Source: Myroides pelagicus (GTDB lineage: Bacteria > Bacteroidota > Bacteroidia > Flavobacteriales > Flavobacteriaceae). From it: a DNA stretch of 64,000 bases. The DNA lies in NCBI RefSeq assembly GCF_009711055.1, contig NZ_WMJY01000013.1, positions 19,913-83,912 on the forward strand. The letters run 5' to 3'. The translations under genes and the position numbers were made by a program. Numbering within the stretch: position 1 is the stretch's first letter; every line of letters begins with the position of its first letter. Below the pieces are notes generated by a model, which searched no databases, was not told the DNA's origin, and worked only from the letters and a program-made list of their open reading frames with translations. This document shows positions 43,831 through 54,300 of the stretch, one piece after another.

Positions 43831-46800
43831 ACGTTTGTTTGTTTTTTAGGTTGGCTTTGTGTTCTTTGGCAATAGCCCATTCGCGCCACCAGCATTGAAA
43901 GACAGGTACGACGAACATGGTCATGGATTGGATAAACATTCCTCCAAAGGTCGGAATAGCCATTGGTACCATTATTTCTGCTCCTTTTCCTGTAGAGGTC
44001 ATTACTGGTAGTAGAGCGATCAGTGCCGTTGCGGTAGTCATGGCTGCAGGACGTACTCTCTTTAGTCCAGCATAGACTACTGCTTCTCTGATTTGTTCTT
44101 TGGTTTTAGGATCTCTTGCTTCAAAGGTGTCGTGTATATACGTACCCATTAGTACTCCATCGTTTGTCGCTAGACCGAATAAAGCAATAAATCCTACCCA
44201 TACGGCTATACTTAGATTGATGTTGTGCATTTGAAACAAGTCACGCATATTCATCTCACCAATAGAGAAGTTCATAAACCACGGTTGTCCGTATAACCAC
44301 AATAGAATAAAACCTCCTGCAAAGGCAACAAATACACCAGAGAAGTGAATAAGTGAAGCAGTAATGGTTTTAAACTGGAAGTATAAAATCATCAAGATCA
44401 CGACTAAGCTAAGCGGAACAACAATCAATAGACGCTCAGAAGCGCGTTCTTGTTGCTCGTAGTTCCCCGCGAATTTATAAGTTACTCCTTTGGGCAAGGT
44501 TAGCTCTGCATTGTCTATCATATCCTTTAATACCTTGTCTGCTTGGTGAACGACATCTACTTCTGCTTTCCCGCTGATCTTGTCGAAAATCACATAGCCA
44601 AGTAAGAAGGTATTTTCACTTTGAATCATCTGTGAGCCCTTAGCATAGGTGATATCAGCGACCTCATTTAAAGGTACTTGTACTCCTGTTGCTGTAGGGA
44701 TAATTAAATTACTCAAGGCTTCTGGATTATCGCGTAGCTCTCTAGGGTATCTCAGACGCACAGGGAATCGCTCGCGACCTTCTACCGTAGTGGTTAAAGT
44801 CATTCCTCCCACGGCAGCTCCGATGATCTCTTGAAGATCAGCTACCGTTACTCCATGTCTAGCCATCTTTTGACGGTTCAGGTGTATCTCAATATAAGGT
44901 GCACCAACTGCTCGGTCATAGAACACCGTTGAAGGCATGATGTCAGGTACGCTTTTTAACGCTGTCTCTAGGGCTTTACCTCCTTCTTCGATTGACTCCA
45001 AATCAGGTCCGGATACTTTTAGCCCCATTGGTGCACGCATTCCTGTAGATAGCATGACTAATCTTGCCTCGATAGGCTGTAATTTTGGTGCTGAGGTTAC
45101 CCCTGGTATATGTGAGACATTGACGATTTCTTGCCATATATCATCAGCACTTTTGATGTGTGTTCTCCATTGACGGAAGAACTTACCAGATTTGTCTTGT
45201 ATCAAACTATCTGCTGGGATTAGTCTAAAGCCATTGTCTGGGTGATAAGTAGAGTCATTGATTAAGATAAACTCTCCTTTGTTATTTGTTTTAAAGCGTT
45301 GACGATGTCCGCTTTCATCTAATATATATTCAGGACGATAGTTAATCGTGTTTTCAAACATTTGCGTAGGAGCAGGGTCTAAAGCTGAGTTTACGCGTCC
45401 CCACTTACCAACGGTTAGTTCTACTTCGGGTATATTGGTAATACGTCTGTCTAAGGTTCCTATGTATTGTAAGTTTTGTTCTACTCCTGTATGAGGCATA
45501 GAGGTCGGCATTAATAAGAATGAACCTTCGTTCAGACTTGGCATAAACTCTTGTCCAATACCTGGGAAAGTCTCTGATGATGCTTGCCAAAAACGCGTTT
45601 CTCTGACAGATTTCCATCCAACGGTTTCTAAAGAACTTGCGACAAAACCAAAGGTTGTATTAAATCCTAACCACGACAATAGCCCAAAGACTAAAGTAAT
45701 AATCGGAATACTCATAAACTTCCAGCGATTGGCTAAGGTCCATCTCAAGATAGCTTCATAGTAGATTACTAATAACCATAGCATACCTAGTACTACACCG
45801 ATGGCTAAAATCACGAAGATAAAGTTAAGTGCCGTACTCTGTTGTGTACCTAGTGGTAGCCATTCAATGGTCAAGTAATATATCGCTACCAATAATGTGA
45901 TCGCAATATTGATATAGTTGGCTAGTTGTTCTGATTTCCACTGAGGCACAAATAGGTTGTTTAGTCCTACCAAAACGAGTGCTAAAGCAGTAAAATGACC
46001 TGTAAATATCGTTAAGGCTATTCCTGCAATAATCAAACCAATATTGGCAATCTTTCTGAGTTTTTTGCTGTCTAGTTTTGCTGAATATACATAATAGGCA
46101 ATTGTCGGTAAGACAATGATTCCTAATATGAATGCAGAAGTCAAAGCAAAAGTCTTGGTGTAAGCTAAAGGCTTAAACAGCTTTCCTTCTTGTGCTTCCA
46201 TAGCAAATACAGGTAAGAAACTAATAATGGTCGTAATCATAGCTGTGGTCAAAGCACCAGACACTTCGGTTACAGCATTAGAAATCAAGTTGACAAAAGC
46301 CTGTCCACGGCTCTCTATACCCTTGGCTTTTTCTTGTTCCATGTGTTGAATGATACTCTCGACAAAGACGACTCCTACATCGACCATCACACCAATAGCA
46401 ATGGCAATTCCTGAAAGTGCTACAATATTAGCATCTACTCCCATATATTTCATAATAATGAAAGTGGCTAATACCCCAATGGGTAGTATACTGGAGATAA
46501 TAATCGACGCACGTAGGTTGATAACCAGTACGATCACCACAATAATACTGATTAATACTTCATGAGCTAAGGCTGATTCTAGGGTGCCGATGGTCTCTTG
46601 AATCAGACCTGATCGGTCGTAAAAGGGAACTACAGTTACCTTAGAGATAGTTCCATCGGCTAAGGTTTTTTGGGGAAGACCAGCTTCCATTTCTTGTATT
46701 TTCGCTTTTACGTTGTTGATTACGTGCATTGGGTTTGCTCCATATCGCGCTACTACCACACCTCCTACAGCATCTACTCCTTCTTTGTCTAGTCCTCCAC

Positions 46801-47671
46801 GACGCGTAGATGGGCCTAGATTGACAAATGATACGTCTTTTACTTTTACTGGTATATTGTTTCGAACCGTTACTACTGCCTCCTCTAGATCGCTGACATT
46901 TTTGATATATCCCAGTCCTCTAACTAGGTATTCTGCTTTGTTGACTTCGATTGTTTCTGCTCCGATGTCTAAGTTACTCTTTTGAATAGCTGTCATCACG
47001 TCCATAATAGAGACGTTATAAGCGCGCATAGCATCAGGGTTTACCTCTACTTGGTATTCTTTGATGTATCCGCCAATTGAGCCCACTTCGGCAACTCCCT
47101 CAGCAGAGGCTAAGCTATATTTAGCGTAGAAATCTTGGATTGTACGCAGTTCATCAGGATCCCATCCACCTGTAGGTTCTCCTGTTTCAGGATTGCGTCC
47201 TTCTAATGTGTACCAATATACTTGTCCTAGTGCAGTAGCGTCTGGTCCTAGTGTAGGTGTTACGTCTTCGGGAAGTGTACCTGCTGGCAATGAGTTTAGT
47301 TTTTCTAATATTCTAGAGCGACTCCAGTAGAATTCTACATCTTCTTCAAAGATGATATAGATGAAAGACATACCAAACATCGAGCTACTGCGTATCGTCT
47401 TTACTCCTGGAATACCCAATAGGGAAGTAGTCAGAGGGTAAGTGATTTGCTCTTGGATATCTTTTGGTGAACGCCCCATCCATTCAGTAGCGACAATTTG
47501 TTGGTTTTCTCCAATGTCTGGAATCGCATCAACAGCTACTGGATCACTTGGCAATAGGTTGTTGTGCCAATTAAAGGGAGCTGTAATTAGTCCCCATACT
47601 AAGATGAATACTAACAATAGTAACGTGATGACACGGTTATTGAGAAAGTACTTAATGATTTTATTAAGCAT
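43820..47671 (-). CDS. cusA: CusA/CzcA-family heavy-metal efflux RND permease
   Basis: The start at 47671 (MLNKIIKYFLNNRVIT) is preferred over the ATG 33 bases upstream. The 1283-aa pump has the heavy-metal RND signatures: DAIPDIGENQQIVATEWMGRSPKDIQEQITYPLTTSLLGIPGV, VFYDRAVGAPYIEI, LATNDGVLMGTYI and VRPAAMTTATALIALLPVM. It contains the TM4 segment GVMVDVGVVFVES. It is about 240 residues longer than E. coli CusA. The extra length is mainly hydrophobic helices around residues 545-690 and a linker (DPAPTQMFENTINYRPEYILDESGHRQ) in the periplasmic domain. Neighbours with Met/Cys/His-rich domains favour Cu(I)/Ag(I) over zinc; this is inference. Confidence 0.95.
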   Translation of the reverse strand: MLNKIIKYFLNNRVITLLLLVFILVWGLITAPFNWHNNLLPSDPVAVDAIPDIGENQQIVATEWMGRSPKDIQEQITYPLTTSLLGIPGVKTIRSSSMFGMSFIYIIFEEDVEFYWSRSRILEKLNSLPAGTLPEDVTPTLGPDATALGQVYWYTLEGRNPETGEPTGGWDPDELRTIQDFYAKYSLASAEGVAEVGSIGGYIKEYQVEVNPDAMRAYNVSIMDVMTAIQKSNLDIGAETIEVNKAEYLVRGLGYIKNVSDLEEAVVTVRNNIPVKVKDVSFVNLGPSTRRGGLDKEGVDAVGGVVVARYGANPMHVINNVKAKIQEMEAGLPQKTLADGTISKVTVVPFYDRSGLIQETIGTLESALAHEVLISIIVVIVLVINLRASIIISSILPIGVLATFIIMKYMGVDANIVALSGIAIAIGVMVDVGVVFVESIIQHMEQEKAKGIESRGQAFVNLISNAVTEVSGALTTAMITTIISFLPVFAMEAQEGKLFKPLAYTKTFALTSAFILGIIVLPTIAYYVYSAKLDSKKLRKIANIGLIIAGIALTIFTGHFTALALVLVGLNNLFVPQWKSEQLANYINIAITLLVAIYYLTIEWLPLGTQQSTALNFIFVILAIGVVLGMLWLLVIYYEAILRWTLANRWKFMSIPIITLVFGLLSWLGFNTTFGFVASSLETVGWKSVRETRFWQASSETFPGIGQEFMPSLNEGSFLLMPTSMPHTGVEQNLQYIGTLDRRITNIPEVELTVGKWGRVNSALDPAPTQMFENTINYRPEYILDESGHRQRFKTNNKGEFILINDSTYHPDNGFRLIPADSLIQDKSGKFFRQWRTHIKSADDIWQEIVNVSHIPGVTSAPKLQPIEARLVMLSTGMRAPMGLKVSGPDLESIEEGGKALETALKSVPDIMPSTVFYDRAVGAPYIEIHLNRQKMARHGVTVADLQEIIGAAVGGMTLTTTVEGRERFPVRLRYPRELRDNPEALSNLIIPTATGVQVPLNEVADITYAKGSQMIQSENTFLLGYVIFDKISGKAEVDVVHQADKVLKDMIDNAELTLPKGVTYKFAGNYEQQERASERLLIVVPLSLVVILMILYFQFKTITASLIHFSGVFVAFAGGFILLWLYGQPWFMNFSIGEMNMRDLFQMHNINLSIAVWVGFIALFGLATNDGVLMGTYIHDTFEARDPKTKEQIREAVVYAGLKRVRPAAMTTATALIALLPVMTSTGKGAEIMVPMAIPTFGGMFIQSMTMFVVPVFQCWWREWAIAKEHKANLKNKQTYEA

Positions 47672-47978
47672 AATATGTTTTTTATAGAATGATACTTTTA
47701 TCACCGATAAATAATCTCTAGCCCTATATCCATGCTGTCTTTTATAGAATATGGTAGAGGAACAAGCCCATAGTCGTTTTGTGCTTTTTGGACACTATAG
47801 CACATCGAATCAGCAATTGAAACAATCAGGCTACTGTGTAAAGCAAATTGGCTTACAGGTAAAAAAATCGGTAAAATAATTGAAAGACAAAGGGTTGTGT
47901 ATGCTGTCTTTGTCGTGTAGATGTATCAGTACGCAAAAGCTAGAAGGCTATTGTCGTCTGTACAAATCAGGTAGGGTA
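47672..47978. other. Gap between cusA and the Cys-rich gene
   Basis: 307 bases without a convincing gene. It contains a hairpin AAAGACA (47883-47889) with TGTCTTT (47905-47911), but no T-run follows on the - strand. It may hold a second promoter for the pump genes. Confidence 0.35.
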
Positions 47979-48407
47979 TCAAATTCTATAGGTACATATA
48001 TAGGAAAGCCTATCAAGGCGCTCATACTTATATCCATCAGTATCTATAGTCGTAGGTGTAACCGAAGCTACATCGACAGATTTTAAATCGGTAAGGTAGT
48101 TTGAATTAAACCATTTAGTGCGAATAACTGCTGCTTTTTTTGCTTTTGCTACAGCGACTACTTCTGTTTCTTGTGTTTGTAAGTCTACATTGGATACCAC
48201 TACACGAGGTGCGATACAGCACATCATGTCCATTGGATGAGAGTCAGTGTTTGTCGTACCTGTCGTATCACAACAAGACATTGGTTCTGCTGTTGTTTTT
48301 TCCATAGTACAGGTCATTTCTGCCTCCATGCAGTTAATGTCCAATAGAGGACTTGCACTGCCAAGTACAGAAAGGAATAGGAATAATATGGAAAAAAACT
48401 TTTTCAA
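47979..48407 (-). CDS. Cys/Met-rich secreted protein leading the copper efflux cluster
   Basis: The 142-aa product has a signal peptide (MKKFFSILFLFLSVLGSAS) and then a cluster rich in Cys and Met: DINCMEAEMTCTMEKTT, EPMSCCDTTG, HPMDMMCCIAPRVV. The first half of the mature protein has six Cys and seven Met, which suggests soft-metal (copper or silver) binding. The rest (VVVSNVDLQTQETEVVAVAKAKKAAVIRTKWF...) has no recognisable domain. It is the first gene of the cluster, 307 bases upstream of cusA on the same strand. It partly resembles the small Cys-rich HYC_CC_PP-type proteins of Bacteroidota but lacks the HYC motif. A periplasmic metallochaperone or sensor is inference. Confidence 0.7.
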   Translation of the reverse strand: MKKFFSILFLFLSVLGSASPLLDINCMEAEMTCTMEKTTAEPMSCCDTTGTTNTDSHPMDMMCCIAPRVVVSNVDLQTQETEVVAVAKAKKAAVIRTKWFNSNYLTDLKSVDVASVTPTTIDTDGYKYERLDRLSYICTYRI

Positions 48408-48811
48408 ACGTACAGTATTGTTTAGCTATCTAGTTGTTTATGCTGCAAATATAGAAATATATCTTTGATGTTAATGAACGTGACTCTCTGAAAATGATGT
48501 TAAATTAGAATTAAGTGTTATACAATTTTTGTGTTTTTTTACTTTTTGTAATTTGGGTATAGGGTGAATAGGCTGTGAATGTAGGGAGCTCTGTATATTC
48601 ACTGGTGATAAAAAGTGTATTGCTTCTTTGTGATAGAGGATCAATAATTGAAGTCTAGGTTTATAAATTTCTTTTTGTATATTTTTTATCCTAATTGTAT
48701 TTTAATTACCTATTTCATTATCTTTTTTTATTTTAACTATTATTTGTATAATTACAATTGTAAAAATTAAGGTTGCATTAACGTTTGAATCAAAAATTAT
48801 AAAGTATATAA
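48408..48811. promoter_or_regulatory. Divergent control region, copper cluster / porin
   Basis: This 404-base AT-rich region must carry the promoters of both divergent units. A perfect 12-bp palindrome TTACAATTGTAA lies at 48752-48763, about 50 bases before the porin start. It contains TACA-N2-TGTA, the form of the CopY/BlaI-type operator. Just upstream is TATAAT at 48747-48752. No CopY/BlaI gene is in the window, so the match is only suggestive. Confidence 0.4.
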
Positions 48812-49942
48812 ATGAAAGTAAAAAGTGTAGTAGCAACCCTGATGCTAAGTCCGTTTTGGGTGGGAAATCAGGTTGTAGCACAGCAAGTGCAAGATACCTT
48901 AGTCTCAGGTGAGCCTAAAACTTTGGTAGAGTTGGCAGTAGCAGAGATGGGATATGAAAAAAAACAAACGAGTCAGTCTAAGAGCCGCGTCAAGGGCTAT
49001 TTGGATTCTCGCTATGAAAATTATACTAAGATTAAGTCAGGGGAAACGACTGATAGTCGGTTTCGCGTTCAGCAATCAAGAGTGTATATCAAAGGGAATT
49101 ATAAAGAGAAAGTCAGTTTTGCGATGCGTTATAGACTCAATGCTACCACGGGAACAGATGCTTTAGAGTTCGCTTTTTTGGACTATAAAGTAAATGACCG
49201 CTGGACTTTGAGTATGGGGAAGCAATTTGTAGCATGGGGAGCGATGGAGTTTAGTTATAATGGCTCGGATCAATACATGTATACTAATATGTTGGGCTCA
49301 ATGGACTTGTTTGCTCCGGGAGCGAGTGTTACTTATCATACCCAAGGGCAATCTTTTAAGGTACAAGGGGTATCTTTAAGTGAGCAATACAGTGCAGCAG
49401 CTTATCAAAACAAGGCATATGCAGGATTATTTTTGTGGGAAGGAAGTCTGTTTGGTGATCGACTAAAGACCAGGTATAGTTATGGGCTGGTACAGCACAA
49501 CGGCAATAGATATTACAACTGGTTGATGCTTGGGCATCGCGTAAGTTGGAATAAGTGGATGGTCGAGTTGGATTGGATGTATGGTTATCGAAATGTCAAA
49601 GACGATCAATTGGCACTAATGAGTGCTGAAACATCTCCATACTATGTTAGGGATAATACCACGACAATGAGTATTCGCTACAAGACCAAGAAGTTTTCTC
49701 CTTTTATTAAACTCATGTATAACCACCGAAATGCTTTACAGGTAAATAGTGTCTATGCACAGCGCGGTATTATGGGGGCACTCGAGTATTATCCTTTTTC
49801 AGATCTGCTACTGAAGGATTTGCGTTTGTTTGCTACTTATAGTTATATTAATTATGACTACAAAGAATCAATAATAACTCCACAAGCTTTAGATGAACAG
49901 CAACTCTATATTGGTGTTCGTTGGATGGTGCCTTTGTTTTAG
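48812..49942 (+). CDS. OprO/OprP-like outer-membrane porin
   Basis: The 376-aa protein has a signal peptide ending VVAQQ and a beta-barrel of the phosphate-selective porin O/P type: FRVQQSRVYIKGNYKEKVSFAMRYRLN, FAFLDYKVNDRWTLSMGKQFVAWG, NMLGSMDLFAPGASVTYH, and the C-terminal QQLYIGVRWMVPLF ending in Phe. Bacteroidota carry several such porins; in this phylum the name does not prove phosphate transport. It is transcribed away from the copper cluster and could share control with it. No partner gene follows. Confidence 0.85.
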   Translation: MKVKSVVATLMLSPFWVGNQVVAQQVQDTLVSGEPKTLVELAVAEMGYEKKQTSQSKSRVKGYLDSRYENYTKIKSGETTDSRFRVQQSRVYIKGNYKEKVSFAMRYRLNATTGTDALEFAFLDYKVNDRWTLSMGKQFVAWGAMEFSYNGSDQYMYTNMLGSMDLFAPGASVTYHTQGQSFKVQGVSLSEQYSAAAYQNKAYAGLFLWEGSLFGDRLKTRYSYGLVQHNGNRYYNWLMLGHRVSWNKWMVELDWMYGYRNVKDDQLALMSAETSPYYVRDNTTTMSIRYKTKKFSPFIKLMYNHRNALQVNSVYAQRGIMGALEYYPFSDLLLKDLRLFATYSYINYDYKESIITPQALDEQQLYIGVRWMVPLF

Positions 49943-50199
49943 AGGTTAATAGTTAAAAAGGAAAAATAAGTGTTGTTTTTCCTTGCCAGTCGATCGATTG
50001 GTTCGACAGTTGATTTGGGTTTTGATATGGTAAGAGGAAGTAATATGGTTGAAGTGACTGCTGAGAGTATAATTATCTTTGTTTTATTAAAAAAGAACGA
50101 CTGTGGAGTTATTCAACTTCTTCATGGGAAAACTATATGTATGCTTTACCGCTTAAATAAATTGGGAAGAAGCAGTTTAATGTAATTAAAATAGTTATT

Positions 50200-50237
50200 A
50201 AAAGACAAGGGCTCATTAGCTTCTTGTCTTTTTTTGG
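50200..50237 (+). terminator. Rho-independent terminator downstream of the porin
   Basis: AAAAGACAAG (50200-50209) pairs with CTTGTCTTTT (50223-50232) and is followed by T. It lies 258 bases after the porin stop, leaving a long 3' untranslated region or a separate short transcript. Confidence 0.75.
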
Positions 50238-50495
50238 CTAAAAATGGACGAAATATTAGGTTGATGAATCGAAAGGGGGATGTCAATTAGATATATTAAT
50301 GGGAGGTAGGAGATAGTTCTCTAATTATTCAATAGGTCATTACTACTAGAGAAGGAGATATGCTATCGTTCTTACTTTTTGAAAAACGACTACTTTTTTT
50401 ATTGGATTATTCGAATGATGCACAATAGGGGAAACATTTTTTTTAGAATAAGTAAGTCGTTTTAGTGTATAGAGGTTTTAGAATAACGGCTTTTG

Positions 50496-50583
50496 TTGCC
50501 AAGCTTGTGCAATGAGTGCAGTATTCGTGCAGTTTACCTGCCCAGAAGTAGGTTCTTGGCAAGCAAAGTGCACGAATACTGCA
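50496..50583. repeat. Two interleaved perfect inverted repeats
   Basis: Arm A TTGCCAAG (50496-50503) matches A' CTTGGCAA (50555-50562). Arm B TGCAGTATTCGTGCA (50517-50531) matches B' TGCACGAATACTGCA (50569-50583). The order A-B-A'-B' means the two pairs interlock, as in an RNA pseudoknot, instead of nesting. The 15-bp B arm is perfect and each copy starts with TGCA and ends with TGCA. Confidence 0.7.
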
Positions 50584-51341
50584 AGTATAAGCCAAGGAAG
50601 CATGGGAAAGAATTCTCTATAAGGAAAAGGTCAGTTACAATAGTCGGACAGATAAAAAAATAAGGTAGGCTAAAGTGTTAGATAGTCTGATTTATAAGCG
50701 GTCTGTGAATAACTATTTGATGTAGGAAGGGGGGGAGTAAGGTAATATTTCGCTAATGGCTGCTTGCTTTCTGGCTAAAGTATGGTCTTGATAGTAAGTG
50801 GAGATACATAGATTGAAATACTTTAGCTGTGTTTTTGGTGTCAAGGGAATGTTAATGTTTTGTCGTGATGGTTTTAATAGTTTTTAGTTTCATTAGATTT
50901 TGTGATTTGGTAATTAGATATGATAAAGTATTAACTTAAACGATTTTAGGATTTGTCGGATAACTAAAGTAAATAGATTAAATTGAGAAGTTATATATTT
51001 TAGGTGTTTATATATTGTGTGTTAATTAATATAATTAATTGAATATAATCTAATTTTTATGTGTATAAATTAAATAATAAGTAGTATTGTGAATTACAAG
51101 TATTTGTTGTTTTTCAATAAATTTTTAGCATTGGTAGTGATGTTTAATAGTTTTGATGTTTGTTTTTTTAACTTAATAGTAAAGTTTATTTTTTATTTAT
51201 TATATATTTGTTTGAATTATCCTATGTTTTATACTTGTTATTTTGAATAATTATTTTTTATGTTAATTTTAATGCCTTGTTAGGAATTCCGTAATATTTG
51301 TTATTTATTTGTTAATGGTTATTAATTAATAATTAACGTAT

Positions 51342-54300
51342 ATGAAAAGAATATTACGAGGGTTTCTTGTTGTGTGTTCGATCTACCTTTCAGGAGGAGT
51401 GATGATGGCACAAGTAAGAACAATCACTGGTAAGGTAATAGCTGCTAGTGATGGACTGCCTTTACCTGGTACGACAGTTATTGTTAAAGGAACAAATACT
51501 GCCGTACAAACGGGTCTTAACGGGGAGTACAGTTTATCTGTACAAGACAAAAATGCAGTATTAGTTTATCAGTTTATGGGATTTGCTACTTTAGAAAAGA
51601 AAGTAAATCAACAACAGGTGATAAACGTTTCTCTATTAGATGATTCTGAGACACTTGAAGGAATTACAATTACAACAGGGTACGAAAAGTTGTCAAAACG
51701 TACATTTACTGGATCAGTTAGTAAAATCACAACAGCAGAGTTAAAGGTTGATGGGGTTGCTGATGTAAGTAGAATGATTGAAGGTAAAGCAGCAGGGGTA
51801 ACGGTACAAAACGTATCGGGTACTTTTGGTTCTGCACCTAAGATTACCGTTAGGGGGTCTTCTACTATTATGGGAGACACTAAACCATTGTGGGTTATTG
51901 ATGGGGTAGTTCAAGAGGATATCGTAAACGTATCTTTTTCGGATTTAGCATCGGGTAACTCAGAGACGTTATTGAGTTCGGCTATTGCAGGATTAAACAG
52001 TAATGACGTAGAGAGTATCGAAATCTTAAAAGATGCTTCGGCTACTTCTATTTACGGATCGCGTGCGATGAATGGGGTAGTGGTAATTACGACTAAATCA
52101 GGTAAGCGTGAATCTCCACTTAAGATTAACTATACCATGGAAAATACCATGCGTACCGTGCCGCGTTATTCACAATACGATATCTTAAACTCTCAGGAGA
52201 ATATGTCTATTTTACAAGAGATGTCTGAGAAAGGTTTGCTAGAATATCCAGATGTGTATCAAAACCGCTATGGAGGGGTATATAACCTATTGGCTCGCCA
52301 AGTAGGGACAGTAAATCCTGACGGAACGTTCAACGTGGTAAACAATCAAGTTGATCGCAATGCTTTTTTACAAAAGTATGAAATGGCTAATACGGATTGG
52401 TTTAAAGAGTTGTTTAGACCGTCTATTGCACAAAACCACACATTGAGTTTTACTGGAGGGGGTAAAAATAACGCTTACTTTGCGTCTATTGGTTTTTACA
52501 ACGATCCGGGATGGAGTATTGCTGATGACGTAAAACGTCTTACAGTGAATTTGAAAAACACTTTCTTTATTACTGATAAGTTTAACGTAGCTTTGGGAGT
52601 TAACTTCTCTAATCGCGATCAAACTGCTCCAGGTTCGTACAACAGTAAAACCGATGTAGTAAATGGAGGAACCTCACGTGATTTTGACATCAATCCATTT
52701 AGCTATGCTTTGAATACATCGCGTACACTTCGCCCGTATGGAGATGATGGTGCGTATGAGTTTTACCGCATGAACTGGGCACCATTTAACGTCTTGAATG
52801 AGTTGGAAAACAACAAAATCGAGATGAATGTGAAAGATATTAAAGCGCAATTAGATGCAGATTATAAGATTTTGCCACAATTGACGTATAATATGAATGC
52901 TTCTGTTCGCTATGCAGTATCGCGTAGAGATCACAACATTATGGAAGGGTCTAACGTAGTAGGTGCATACAACGCGAATGAAACAACGATTGTAAATAAG
53001 CAAAATATCTTCTTGTATGAGGATCCAACAAATCCAGATGCACCAAAACAAGTGGTATTGCCAAATGGAGGTATTCGCTACAGATATACAAACAATTTAC
53101 TTTCGTATAACGTAAGAAATAGTTTGAGCTACCGCGAGATGTTTGGTGACAAACACGAGCTTGAGGCGTTTGTAGGTACTGAGTTGCGTAGTGTGGATAG
53201 AGAGTATGACAAAGTAAGTGCTTTTGGTCTTCAGTTTGACAAAGGTTATGTACCACATACAGATCCACGTTTATTAGAGAAGATTATTCGCGAAGGAGGG
53301 TCATACTACAGCTATGATGAAGAGCGCGAGCGCACAGTAGGTTTCTTTGGTAAGGCGAGTTATATCTATGACAACCGCTATATTGTATCGCTTACAGGGC
53401 GTTATGATGGATCAAATAAACAAGGACAGAGTTCGTCTTCTCGTTGGTTACCAACTTGGACAGTCTCTGGTAAGTGGAACGTAAAAGGAGAGAAATTCTT
53501 AATTGATAATCCAACAATTAGTAATTTATCACTTCGTGCAGCTTATGGTTTAACGGCAACTACTGGACCTGCTACCAACTCGTATGCAGTATATAAAAGT
53601 AGAATCATCGACCGTGAGTTTACTAGTGAAAGAGAATCTCAAATCCGTATCGAAGATCTTCAAAATGACGATTTAACATGGGAGAAATCATACGAGACTA
53701 ACATTGGGTTAGATCTTGGATTGTGGAATAACCGCGTTCAATTAGTAGTAGATGCTTATCAAAAGAAATCATTTGACCTTATTGACTTAGTTACAACATC
53801 TGGTATTGGAGGTCAACGTACTAAATTTGGTAACAATGCCGATATGACAACTAAGGGTATTGAGATTGGATTGACAACTAAAAATATTGTTACTCCTGAC
53901 TTTACTTGGTCAACAACACTTAATGCGTCGTACTACGATCAGAAAATTGACAAATTACAAAATGAGTCTCGCGTTATTGACCTGGTTAATCCAACCGGAG
54001 GTAATGTTGTGGGAAGACCAAGAAACGCTATCTATTCTTACCAATTTACAGGATTGAATGATAAAGGTTTACCAACATTCATTATGCCTGATGGTGTAAC
54101 AGATAACGTATTTGGAGCAAATTTCCAACACAGAGGAGAAGGGATTTTAGGATACCTTAAGTATGAAGGATCTGTTGAGCCAAATAAATCATTAGGATTT
54201 ACAAACAACTTTAAGTACAAAAACTGGACACTTAATGTGTTTGTGGTTGCTTCAGGAGGTAATAAGATTCGTTTAAACCCATCATTTAAAGGAGATTATA

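Larger units (their letters stand above)
49943..51341. other. 1.4-kb gene-poor region before the second SusC/SusD locus
   Basis: I see no credible gene. A 71-codon frame at 49970-50185 has no start context, family or composition to support it. The region holds the terminator at 50200 and the interleaved inverted repeats at 50496-50583. From about 50880 to 51340 the sequence becomes extremely AT-rich, which fits a long promoter and leader zone for the SusC gene. It may also contain fully decayed genes. Confidence 0.5.

Noticed and set aside
47883..47911. Hairpin between the Cys-rich gene and cusA as a terminator or attenuator
   Set aside because: The stem is 7 bp with a long loop and no T-run on the - strand.
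49970..50185. 71-codon + strand frame after the porin
   Set aside because: No signal, motif or start context; it sits in the porin's untranslated tail before the terminator at 50200.
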